A stretch of 18,739 nucleotides of DNA from Elusimicrobiota bacterium. GTDB taxonomy: Bacteria; Elusimicrobiota; Elusimicrobia; UBA1565; UBA9628. The DNA lies in assembly GCA_028871595.1 (NCBI GenBank), contig JAGWMT010000030.1, forward strand, positions 1 to 18,739, in the 5' to 3' direction. The notes beneath the pieces were generated by a model that was not told the origin of the DNA, searched no databases, and saw nothing but the letters and a program-made list of their open reading frames with translations. Positions 6,754 through 13,782 of the stretch are shown one piece after another (position 1 is the stretch's first letter; every line of letters starts with the position of its first letter). The position numbers and the translations under genes are program-made.

Positions 6754-8826
6754 ATGAAGATTTCGGGGTCCCTCGCGGCGGCCGTTCTCCTGGCCTTTTC
6801 CGGCCTCGCGCTTCCGGCGCGCGCCGCGTCCCCCGCCGCGTACGACGTCAAGTTCGCCCCCCTGGACGATCTCTCGAAGGGTCTCCTGACGGAAAACGGC
6901 TACGAGATCCGCGACGACGGCCACGTCTGGGACAAGATCACCGAGACCCCGGTCGCGCGCGAGGACATGCCCTATCTCCTCTCCCGCCTGGCCAGCGCGC
7001 GGAGGCTGAAGGCCCTCCTCGAGATCAACAACATCATCACCCGCTACGATTCCGAGCGCCACCTCACCCCCGAGGACCGCGAGGCGGTCCGCGCCATCGT
7101 CCGGCAGAACTGGGAGGTCTTCGGCGTCGCCCCGCGCGGCGATTTCCGGTCCTACTTCTCCATTCAGGAGCAGGAGGAGCTCGACAAGATCCCCGCGCGC
7201 TTCGACTCCATGAGCCCGTTCACCATGACCGACCCCGCGCCCGAATCGGTCACCGCCGTGCCGCCCGTCACCGTCGCGCCGTCCATCACCGCCGCGCCGC
7301 TCGTCGCGCCCGCCGCCGCGCCCGCCCCCGTCGCGCCCGCCGCCGTCGCTCCCCCGGTTCCTCCGGCGCCCGCGGCCGTCGCTCCGGCGGCCGCCAAGGT
7401 CATCCCGACCTTGACGCCGTTGCTGGACCTGCCGTCCCTGAAGCGCGAGTCGCCGTTCGCGGCCGCTCCCGTTCCGACGCAGGCCCCGGTTGCCGAGGTC
7501 CCCAAGGCCGTCCCCGCCGCCGCGATTTCCAGCGCGCCGGCTCCGTCGCCGGTCGCCGTCGCGGCTTCCACGGTCCCCGCGGCCGTTCAAGCGGATCTCG
7601 GCACGCTCAAGCCCTGGACGCCCCCGCCGGCTTCGACCGCCGCGGTCGCCGCGCCGCTCGCCGCCGTCGCGATCTCCTCGCCGCCCGCGCCCGTCCCCGC
7701 GCCCGTTGCGCCCGTCCCCGAACCGCCCAAGCCCGCCGTGATCGGCGCCGCGGAATACGACCAGTTCGTCGCCGCGGGACCGTACTCCAAGGAGGACAAG
7801 GCGCTCCTGGCCCTGATCGGCAAGCGGGCGCCGGACTACTGCCTCCCGCTTCTGCGCCGGACCGTGGTCGGCGCCATTCCGCAAATCGCGCTGGACGGAG
7901 GACGGACGGGACGGCATCTGCGCGCCGGTTTGATCCTCCATCCGCAGGATCCGCTGTCGCCGCCCACCGTGGCGCTCAGCCCCGGCCCCGTGATGATCGA
8001 GGCGAAGCGCGGCCTGTTCGGCGGGCGCGAGGCCGTGGTCCTGTTCGAGTCCACCGCCGCCTGGGCGGAGCTGGGCGTCGCGCGCCCGCCTCTGGCCGTC
8101 TGGACGAGCGCCGCCCCGGCCTCCGTGGAGAACGGCGAGTGGGGCGCGGTCCGCGTCTATGCGGACGGCAGCCGCCGCGGAACCTACTCCTCCGACGAGC
8201 AGGCCGGCGAATTGCTCGAGCAGTTGCTGCGGCTGGGGCTGGACCGAGAGGGCTTGGACGCGTCCGAGTACGCCGCGCGCCGCTGGGCCCGGACCGCGCG
8301 CCTGCTCTTCGAGGCTCGCCTCAAGGACGAGACCAAGCAGGACGGCTTCCTGGACCCCGACCGCCGCGCCGAGCTGCGCGACTGGCTGGACCATCCGGAG
8401 GAGGCCGACGACGCCACGGTGGCCGCGTGGGCCGGCTCGCGCCTGCAGGCGTTCGACCCGCGCCGCGGCCCCCCCGACGCGGAGCGGGAATTCGACGCGA
8501 GCGCCCGCGCCTCCTGCGGCCGCGCCGCGCTGGAGGACGCGCTGGCCGACGCCGCGCGCCGGCGCGCGGCGAGAGTCGGCTCGCTGGAGACCTTGCTGGA
8601 CGCCGGCGCGATCGGCGCGGCCGACGCGAAGGCCGCCGCGCAGGCCGCGACGGACCAGGAAGCCGCGGCCCGCGCCCGCCTGCTGGCCTCGCCTCCCGCC
8701 TGCGCCGCGCCGGACCCGCGCCGCGACGAGGGCCTGCGCAAGGCGTCGCTGCTGCTGGCGGAGGCCGCGCGCGGCGAGCGCGTCCTGCGCGAGGCCAAGG
8801 GCGGACTGGAGCGCCATGATCGTTGA
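6754..8826 (+). CDS. Large secreted protein of unknown function with Ala/Pro/Val-rich middle
   Basis: I do not recognise this 690-residue protein. It has a clear signal peptide (about 1-25, ending PARA before ASPAAYDV). An N-terminal region (about 28-160) is charged and probably helical. A long low-complexity stretch (about 164-328) is built almost wholly of Ala, Pro and Val with occasional Thr/Ser, likely an extended periplasmic linker. The C-terminal region (about 330-690) begins AAEYDQFVAAGPY, has a beta-rich part with GGREAVVLFEST, and ends in Ala/Arg/Glu-rich helices likely to form coiled coils. ATG 6754 is chosen over an in-frame TTG at 6742 because that TTG overlaps the TACAAT element and ATG gives the better signal peptide. 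Its end overlaps the next gene by 11 bases, suggesting co-translation with another exported protein. Confidence 0.75.
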   Translation: MKISGSLAAAVLLAFSGLALPARAASPAAYDVKFAPLDDLSKGLLTENGYEIRDDGHVWDKITETPVAREDMPYLLSRLASARRLKALLEINNIITRYDSERHLTPEDREAVRAIVRQNWEVFGVAPRGDFRSYFSIQEQEELDKIPARFDSMSPFTMTDPAPESVTAVPPVTVAPSITAAPLVAPAAAPAPVAPAAVAPPVPPAPAAVAPAAAKVIPTLTPLLDLPSLKRESPFAAAPVPTQAPVAEVPKAVPAAAISSAPAPSPVAVAASTVPAAVQADLGTLKPWTPPPASTAAVAAPLAAVAISSPPAPVPAPVAPVPEPPKPAVIGAAEYDQFVAAGPYSKEDKALLALIGKRAPDYCLPLLRRTVVGAIPQIALDGGRTGRHLRAGLILHPQDPLSPPTVALSPGPVMIEAKRGLFGGREAVVLFESTAAWAELGVARPPLAVWTSAAPASVENGEWGAVRVYADGSRRGTYSSDEQAGELLEQLLRLGLDREGLDASEYAARRWARTARLLFEARLKDETKQDGFLDPDRRAELRDWLDHPEEADDATVAAWAGSRLQAFDPRRGPPDAEREFDASARASCGRAALEDALADAARRRAARVGSLETLLDAGAIGAADAKAAAQAATDQEAAARARLLASPPACAAPDPRRDEGLRKASLLLAEAARGERVLREAKGGLERHDR

Positions 8827-9439
8827 ACTGTTGCTGCCCCTCCTATTGACCGCCGCGCCGGCGCGGGCCGGCGACTGGCTATTGGACGCCCAGAAGGCCG
8901 CCGCGTCCGCGCCCATCGCGGGCGAGGCCGCGCCCGAAAAGCCGAAATCGGCCTGGGTCCCCTACGAGCCGGCGTCGCGGCTGTTCCGCGGCGACCTCCC
9001 GTCCGAGGGCTGGCATGCGTTCGAGGAGGACGACGCGCTGGGCTCCGTCGTCCGCGTGCTGGGACCCGACGATCCGTCCGGCGCCCTGCGCGCGACGTTG
9101 ACCGTGCGCCTCATGGACCGCGACGCGCCCGATTTCATTCCCGCGAAGGAAGCCGTGGACGCCATGCGCCGCTCCGGTCCCGGCCGCGATCCGTCTCCCG
9201 TGCATCCGCTGCGCGTCTCCGCGGGCCTGGCCCGCATCTTCGAGATCGTGGAGCGGCGGCGCGTCCCCATCGATCAGGGACCCAGCGCCCCCATGGATCT
9301 GCACCAGTACGTCGCCGTGATCCCGCGCGGTGAGGCCTATTTCCTGGTCCGCCTGACGACCGCGCGCGAGAACTACCTGGATTACCGGGACCTGTTCGTG
9401 ACCTTCGTGAAGAACCTCAAGCCCATCGGCGCGCGCTGA
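8816..9439 (+). CDS. Small exported protein of unknown function
   Basis: A 207-residue protein with a short signal peptide (MIVELLLPLLLTAAPARA, cleavage near residue 18). The mature part is a single mixed alpha/beta domain: a FRGDLPSEGWHAFEED segment, a VVRVLG strand, ATLTVRLMDRDAPDF, IFEIVERRRVP, then HQYVAVIPRGEAYFLVRLTT and a closing DLFVTFVKNLKPIG. The order of strands with a final F-x-x-F-V-x-x-L-K helix recalls PsbP/DUF1795-like domains, but that is only an impression. GGAG lies a few bases before ATG 8816. The gene begins inside the last 11 bases of the preceding secreted-protein gene, so the two are probably made together and may act together in the periplasm. It ends 3 bases before the convergent membrane-protein gene. 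Confidence 0.75.
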   Translation: MIVELLLPLLLTAAPARAGDWLLDAQKAAASAPIAGEAAPEKPKSAWVPYEPASRLFRGDLPSEGWHAFEEDDALGSVVRVLGPDDPSGALRATLTVRLMDRDAPDFIPAKEAVDAMRRSGPGRDPSPVHPLRVSAGLARIFEIVERRRVPIDQGPSAPMDLHQYVAVIPRGEAYFLVRLTTARENYLDYRDLFVTFVKNLKPIGAR

Positions 9440-9442
9440 GCG

Positions 9443-9841
9443 TCAGCCCGCCCGCAGCCACAGCCAGCTGCCCGCCGCCAGCAGCTGGAACAACGCCGTG
9501 CCGTACAGCGGGCCGTAGGCCACCCAGGACCGGTCGCCGCCGCGGACCCAGGCCCGCGCCCATTTCGTCGTGGGAATCCGGTCCAGCCACGGCGCGCGGC
9601 GCTTCATCTCGCGCTCGCCGAACTTCGCGATCAGCACGCACAGGACGCCGACCAGGATCTTCTCCGCCCAAAGGCCGCCCTCGGTCCCGAAGCGCGCCAT
9701 CATGGCGCGCATCACGGGGTTTCCCTCCAGCGCCGCGGCGCCGCCGGTTCCGGAGAGGGTCAGGCGCCCGTCGGCGCAGGCCGCCAGCGCGTAGAACGCC
9801 GCCCCCGCCCCCAGCTTAAGGGAGACGGCTCTGGATTTCAC
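9443..9841 (-). CDS. Small integral membrane protein, possibly DUF5658-like
   Basis: A 132-residue protein with hydrophobic segments at about 9-22, 58-72 and 112-130. The stretch TLSGTGGAAALEGNPVMRAMM resembles the ELNPlm motif of small DUF5658-type membrane proteins; function unknown. It starts with GTG at 9841, 26 bases inside the end of the lytic transglycosylase gene, with GGAG 7 bases before the GTG, so translation is probably coupled to it. Family call is weak; the open frame, ribosome binding site and hydrophobic profile support a real gene. Confidence 0.65.
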   Translation of the reverse strand: MKSRAVSLKLGAGAAFYALAACADGRLTLSGTGGAAALEGNPVMRAMMARFGTEGGLWAEKILVGVLCVLIAKFGEREMKRRAPWLDRIPTTKWARAWVRGGDRSWVAYGPLYGTALFQLLAAGSWLWLRAG

Positions 9842-10733
9842 CGCGCAGCTCCAGGATCACGCGGACGTAGTTGTCGGAGTGGTTGTAGGCGAACAGGGAG
9901 AGGCCGATCTTGGAATCCGGCGTGAACGGCGCGCTCGCGTCGTAGCCGGCCCGCGACAGGTAGTGCGCGCAGCTGCCCAACGCGTCGGGCCACTGGTCCA
10001 GGCGGCGCTGCCCGTCGCCGTCGAAATCCACGGCCACGGCGTTGTAGGTGGACGGCTCGAACTGGACGAAGCCGAAGGCCCCCGCGTAGGAGCCCAGGAC
10101 CGCGTGCGCGTCCTGGCCTTGCGCGTAAGTCATCTTCAAAAACTCCGCCGTCTCCCGGGCCGCCCAGTTCGAGCGCGCAGGGACCTGCTGGACGATGGTG
10201 TTCAGCGCGTCGAAGACCGGATACGTGCCGGCCGCGGTGCCGTAGCGGGTCTCGATGGAGACCAGCGCGGTCAGCAGGGCCCCGTCCACCGAAGAACGCG
10301 CCGTCACGGCGTCAAGCAAGGCGCGGTGATCGCGGACGAACTGGACCCCGGCGGCGATGTTCGCGGGCGTGATGAAATATTTCCGGTACCGGGCGTACGG
10401 CACGGGCGGCGGGGGCGCCGTGGGCGTGCCGAACTTGCCGGGAATCTCGGGGAAAAGCTTGGCGCGGGGGTCGTCGAAGACCTGGTCCACGTACGCGTCG
10501 GGCACGCCGGAGCCGGCCAGCTTGACCTTCACCAGCGCGCGCGCCCGCGCCGCGGGCGTCGCGGCCCGGACGGCGGCGCGCGCGGCCAGGAACGCGGGCC
10601 GCGCGTCGGCCCGGAGGGATTCGATTTCGTTCCGAATCTCCTCTTCCGGGGACGCGGCCCGGGCCGGGGCGGCCATCGCCAGAATCAGGAGAAGCAGGAT
10701 GACGATCGGGCGCGACGGGATATATCGATTCAT
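9816..10733 (-). CDS. Membrane-bound-type lytic murein transglycosylase, MltB family (GH103)
   Basis: Lytic transglycosylases cleave the MurNAc-GlcNAc bond in peptidoglycan and leave 1,6-anhydroMurNAc ends. This 305-residue protein has a signal peptide (1-26, ending ARA) without a lipobox, so it looks soluble and periplasmic. The SLT_2/MltB core is clear: YRKYF (116-120), LLTALVSIETRYG (153-165) with Glu161 as the expected catalytic acid, GSYAGAFGFVQFEPSTY (214-230), AVDFDGDGQRRLDQWPDALGS (234-254) and a C-terminal AYNHSDNYVR. The N-terminal part (30-110) is shorter than in E. coli MltB and contains a Pro-rich stretch (104-112). Its ATG overlaps the hydrolase stop codon as ATGA at 10733-10730, so it belongs to the same transcript. 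Family call is secure. Confidence 0.92.
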   Translation of the reverse strand: MNRYIPSRPIVILLLLILAMAAPARAASPEEEIRNEIESLRADARPAFLAARAAVRAATPAARARALVKVKLAGSGVPDAYVDQVFDDPRAKLFPEIPGKFGTPTAPPPPVPYARYRKYFITPANIAAGVQFVRDHRALLDAVTARSSVDGALLTALVSIETRYGTAAGTYPVFDALNTIVQQVPARSNWAARETAEFLKMTYAQGQDAHAVLGSYAGAFGFVQFEPSTYNAVAVDFDGDGQRRLDQWPDALGSCAHYLSRAGYDASAPFTPDSKIGLSLFAYNHSDNYVRVILELRGEIQSRLP

Positions 10734-11467
10734 ATCCGCTCCGCGATCCAGCCGGCCGCCAGGCGCGTCAGCTTCTCGCGCCGGTCCAGGAAGCCGTGGT
10801 CGGCTCCGTGCTCCACGACCAGCCGGGTCCCGCGCGGCGCCAGCGCCGCCAGCCGCCGCGAGACCGCGACGGGAATGGTGTCGTCCGCGTCGCCGTGGAT
10901 GAGCAGGAGAGGAGCGTTTAATTTCGGAACGGCCGAGGCGGGGTCGAAGCGGCGCATGGCGGCGCGGAAGTCCGCCAGCAGGACCGCGGGCTTGGGCGCG
11001 TTCAGCGGCCGCGACAGATGGGCCAGGAAGGAGCGCGTGCCGGGCCCCAGCATCTCGGGACCTCCGCAGGGAGCGACGGCCACCGCGGCCCGCAGCGAAC
11101 GGTCGGCGCCGGCCAGGTTCAACGCGGTCCAGGCGCCCATGCTGAAGCCGAACACCGCGACCCGGCGCGGGTCCACGAAGGGAAGCTTCTTCATCCGGTC
11201 CAGCGCGGCGGCGGCCTGGGGCACCAAGGTCGTGAAGCGGTAGCTCCCGCCGCTGCCCCAGGCGCCCAAAAAGCTGGGCGACAGCGAGGCGATCCCCCGC
11301 TTCATCAGCTCTCGCTGCACGTCCACGTTCTTCTCCGACCCCGGGAAGCCGTGAAGGAAGAGAGCCGCCGGAAAGCGGCGGCGCTCGGAGCCCGCGGGCC
11401 GATGATACTGAGCCAGCATGCGGTGGCCGAGGACGCGGAGGACTTCGGTGCCGGCGTGGGCTCGCAT
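10730..11467 (-). CDS. Alpha/beta hydrolase (serine hydrolase, prolyl oligopeptidase-like)
   Basis: A 245-residue cytoplasmic alpha/beta-fold hydrolase with no signal peptide. The oxyanion region is FLHGFPGSEKN (37-47), the nucleophile elbow GFSMG has Ser109, the acid is probably Asp195 in HGDADDTIP (191-199) and the histidine His224 in GADHGF (221-226). The short lid and HGxxDxxxP motif resemble S9-like esterases/peptidases; substrate unknown. The start is ATG 11467: a TACAAT -10 ends 6 bases before it and the hydrolase fold begins directly after; the frame stays open upstream across the uridine kinase gene, but only as antisense noise. It leads the unit with the lytic transglycosylase, joined by a 4-base ATGA overlap. 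Confidence 0.85.
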   Translation of the reverse strand: MRAHAGTEVLRVLGHRMLAQYHRPAGSERRRFPAALFLHGFPGSEKNVDVQRELMKRGIASLSPSFLGAWGSGGSYRFTTLVPQAAAALDRMKKLPFVDPRRVAVFGFSMGAWTALNLAGADRSLRAAVAVAPCGGPEMLGPGTRSFLAHLSRPLNAPKPAVLLADFRAAMRRFDPASAVPKLNAPLLLIHGDADDTIPVAVSRRLAALAPRGTRLVVEHGADHGFLDRREKLTRLAAGWIAERI

Positions 11468-11473
11468 GGCCGC

Positions 11474-11479
11474 ATTGTA
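11474..11479 (-). promoter_or_regulatory. -10 element of the hydrolase-mltB unit, leaderless geometry
   Basis: On the minus strand TACAAT (11479-11474) is followed by six bases, GCGGCC, and then the ATG at 11467. Transcription would start at about the A of the start codon, with no room for a ribosome binding site. A -35 matching the consensus is not seen. The region 11468-11530 is shared with the divergent uridine kinase promoter. Confidence 0.55.
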
Positions 11480-11516
11480 GCGAATCCGGCGCCGGGTCGC
11501 GGAGGCTCCGAAACGG

Positions 11517-11522
11517 TATAAT
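11517..11522 (+). promoter_or_regulatory. -10 element of the uridine kinase gene, near-leaderless
   Basis: A perfect TATAAT is followed by 8 bases (CTCGGCCG) and ATG 11531. With the normal -10 to start-site distance the mRNA would begin at or one or two bases before the ATG. No ribosome binding site fits in the gap. No clear -35 is visible at 17 bases upstream. Confidence 0.6.
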
Positions 11523-11530
11523 CTCGGCCG

Positions 11531-12181
11531 ATGCCCGAAACGAAACCGGAGACGGCGCCGCGCGTGATCCTGGGCATCGCCGGCGGCAGCGGCTCGGGCA
11601 AGTCCTGGCTGGCGAAGGCGGTGGCGGAGGCGTTCGCCGGACGCTCCTCGGTGGTGTGCCACGACTGGTACTACCGGGACAACGGGCGCATGAGCAGCGA
11701 GGAGGCCCGCCTCAAGCTCAACTTCGACCACCCCGCCTCGCTGGAGACGTCGTTGATGGGCCGCCATCTGGACCGGCTCGCGGCCGGCGAGGCGATCGAA
11801 GCCCCGATGTACGAGTACGCCACGCACGCGCGCCTCAAGACGACGCGCCGGATCGAGCCCAAGCCCCTGCTGGTCATCGACGGCATCCTGATCCTGCACG
11901 AGAAGGAGCTGCGCGAGCGCATGAGCCTCAGCGTCTTCATCGACGTGCCCGACGACGTGCGCCTGCTGCGCCGCGTCAAGCGCGACTGCACCGAGCGCGG
12001 CGTGGACCTGACCGAGACTTTGCGTCTCTACGAGGACTTCGTGCGCCCCATGCACCACCGCTACGTGGCGCCGTCCTCCCATCACGCCACGTGGATCTGG
12101 TCGCAGCTGGACGACAAGAAGTTCCCCGACCTGCTGATCCGAGACCTCGAGCGCCGGCTCGACGGCAAGGTTCCGGCCTAG
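11531..12181 (+). CDS. udk: Uridine kinase
   Basis: Phosphorylates uridine (and usually cytidine) with a nucleoside triphosphate in pyrimidine salvage; cytoplasmic. The 216-residue length is typical. Walker A is GGSGSGKS (18-25). Other family signatures are CHDWYYRD (43-50), NFDHPASLE (64-72), the substrate-site region PMYEYATHAR (92-101), VIDGILILH (115-123) and VFIDVPDDVRLLRRVKRD with the lid arginines. The start is fixed by the TATAAT 8 bases upstream and by the short N-terminal tail before the VILGIAGG strand. It is monocistronic here: divergent from the hydrolase unit and convergent with the ABC fusion gene, the two stop codons sharing the bases CTAG at 12178-12181. Confidence 0.95.
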   Translation: MPETKPETAPRVILGIAGGSGSGKSWLAKAVAEAFAGRSSVVCHDWYYRDNGRMSSEEARLKLNFDHPASLETSLMGRHLDRLAAGEAIEAPMYEYATHARLKTTRRIEPKPLLVIDGILILHEKELRERMSLSVFIDVPDDVRLLRRVKRDCTERGVDLTETLRLYEDFVRPMHHRYVAPSSHHATWIWSQLDDKKFPDLLIRDLERRLDGKVPA

Positions 12182-13782
12182 CGCTTCAGGTCGCCGATGG
12201 AGCGCCAGCCGCGGCGCTCCGCTTCCGACTCGCGCACGCCCAGGGCGTAGGTGTTGTTGAAGCCGAACGGCTTCAGCCAGCGGCTGGCGAACCGGCGCGG
12301 ATACGCCTCGGCCACCTGACGGTACGCGTCGTCGCGGCCGGAGACGGGCGGCAGGCCCAGGATCGCGGTCAGCGCGGTGCCCGTGTACTCGGCGTACGCG
12401 TCCACCTCTCCCGACGTCAACGCGTTGTGGACGATCATGGTCCCGCCCAGGTTGAAGCGGCGGCGGACCGGGATGCCGTCGGACTCCAGGAGCAGGGCCA
12501 TCATGTGGCCCAGGAGGACGCCCTCGGTGAACGCCTTCGAGGCGACGACCACGGGCTTGCCCGAGCGCGCGGGCGTCCGTCCCCCCAGGAGGCGGCGGGA
12601 GGACAGGAATTCCCGCGCCACGCGTTCCGGAGAGCGCTTCTTTTCGTCCACCTCGCAATTCAGGCGCCGCATCGTCTCGTCGTCCAGTTGGCCGGACAGT
12701 CGTTCCAGCGCCGCCGCCAGACCCGGCCAGCGCGCCAGCGCGGCCTCGCGCACCACGGGAGCCGCCTCGTACGGAGGGAAATACGACTTGTCGTCCCGCA
12801 GCAGGCGCACGTGGTAGGACTCCAGACGGCCGTCCGTGCTGTAGGCGCTGATCACGTCCACCGAGTTCTGCGCCAGCGCGCGGTACATCAGCGCGGCGTC
12901 CACGTCCCGCGTGTCCGAGAACCGCAGGCCGTAGGCCTTCTCCAAGCCGGCCAAGCCGTCGGGACGCTCGATGAATTCCCCGGTGAAGGCCGCCCGCAAG
13001 GTCACGGGCTTCAGCGGCGCGTCCGCGGCGGGCGCCGGAGAGAGCGCCAGCGCCGCTCCGGCCGCGACGGCCGGCACGAGCGCGGCCAGGAACCCCCGCC
13101 GCGCCCGCCGCCGCTCCGGGACGGCGCCGGGCCCCTTCTCGATGGCGGTCTGGGCCCACGCCAAGGCTTGATCCAGAAGGAGCGCCAGCCAGGCGGCGGG
13201 CACCGCCCCCAGCAGGATCAGGCGGTTCTGCGACAGGTACAGACCCCGGTTGATGAACTCCCCCAATCCGCCGGCGCCGATGAAGGCGCTCAACGTGGTC
13301 ACGCCCACGCCGATCACGGCCGCGGTCCGCACTCCCGCCAGGATCACGGGCAGGGCCAGCGGCAGTTCCACCAGCCGCAGCCGCTGGGACGCGGTCATGC
13401 CCAGCCCGTCGGCGGCCTCCAGCGTCGCGTCCGGGACACCGCGCAGCCCGGCGACCGTGTTCCGGATGATGGGCAGCAACGCGTACAGCGTGAGGGCGAT
13501 CAGCGCGGGCGGCACGCCGATGGACCGCACGCGTCCGACCAAGGGCAGGACCGGAAGGGCGGCCAGCAGGACCATCAAGAACGCCAGCATCGCCAGGCTG
13601 GGCACCGTCTGCAGGACGCTCGCCGTCCCCAGCACCAGTCCTTCCAGGCGCGGACGCCGCCGCGCCAGGACGCCCAGCGGCAGGCCCGCCAGCACGGCCA
13701 GCGCCACCGACAGCGCGGTCAGGCCCACGTGTTCGAGCAGCCTCAGCCAGAGTTCGGCGCGGTGCGCCAGAAGGAAATCCAT
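12178..13782 (-). CDS. ABC importer permease fused to a circularly permuted substrate-binding domain (OpuB/OpuC/EgtU family)
   Basis: A 534-residue fusion. Residues 1-215 are a permease of the osmoprotectant uptake type with about five to six membrane segments and the ATPase-docking EAA loop EAADGLGMTASQRLRLVELP (122-141). An extra hydrophobic segment (229-250) would carry the rest to the periplasm. The binding domain order is unusual: residues 258-400 match the second lobe (ERPDGLAGLEKAYGL, AYSTDGRL, DDKSYFPPYEAAPVVR, MRRLNCEVD, VAREFL), and residues 408-534 match the first lobe (VVVASKAFTEG, FNLGGTMIVHNAL, DAYAEYTGTAL, WLKPFGFNNTYALGVR), ending exactly where lobe two normally begins. Substrate could be betaine, choline, carnitine or ergothioneine. 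ATG 13782 shares one base with the ATPase stop (TGATG). The family is certain, the substrate not. Confidence 0.9.
   Translation of the reverse strand: MDFLLAHRAELWLRLLEHVGLTALSVALAVLAGLPLGVLARRRPRLEGLVLGTASVLQTVPSLAMLAFLMVLLAALPVLPLVGRVRSIGVPPALIALTLYALLPIIRNTVAGLRGVPDATLEAADGLGMTASQRLRLVELPLALPVILAGVRTAAVIGVGVTTLSAFIGAGGLGEFINRGLYLSQNRLILLGAVPAAWLALLLDQALAWAQTAIEKGPGAVPERRRARRGFLAALVPAVAAGAALALSPAPAADAPLKPVTLRAAFTGEFIERPDGLAGLEKAYGLRFSDTRDVDAALMYRALAQNSVDVISAYSTDGRLESYHVRLLRDDKSYFPPYEAAPVVREAALARWPGLAAALERLSGQLDDETMRRLNCEVDEKKRSPERVAREFLSSRRLLGGRTPARSGKPVVVASKAFTEGVLLGHMMALLLESDGIPVRRRFNLGGTMIVHNALTSGEVDAYAEYTGTALTAILGLPPVSGRDDAYRQVAEAYPRRFASRWLKPFGFNNTYALGVRESEAERRGWRSIGDLKR

Noticed and set aside
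3771..6851. A roughly 1000-codon open frame on the minus strand across nagZ and the symporter
   Set aside because: It is antisense to nagZ and out of frame with the symporter, is extremely Arg/Gly/Ala-rich with no domain pattern, and such frames are expected in very GC-rich DNA.
7240..7740. Possible DNA tandem repeat or CRISPR-like array in the GC-rich Ala/Pro/Val-coding stretch
   Set aside because: The repetition is at the level of GCC/CCC/GTC codon use, with no fixed unit length or conserved spacers.
11470..13159. Open frame extending the alpha/beta hydrolase upstream across uridine kinase and the ABC fusion
   Set aside because: The hydrolase domain begins right after ATG 11467, which has a -10 box in front; the upstream residues are a shadow of neighbouring genes.
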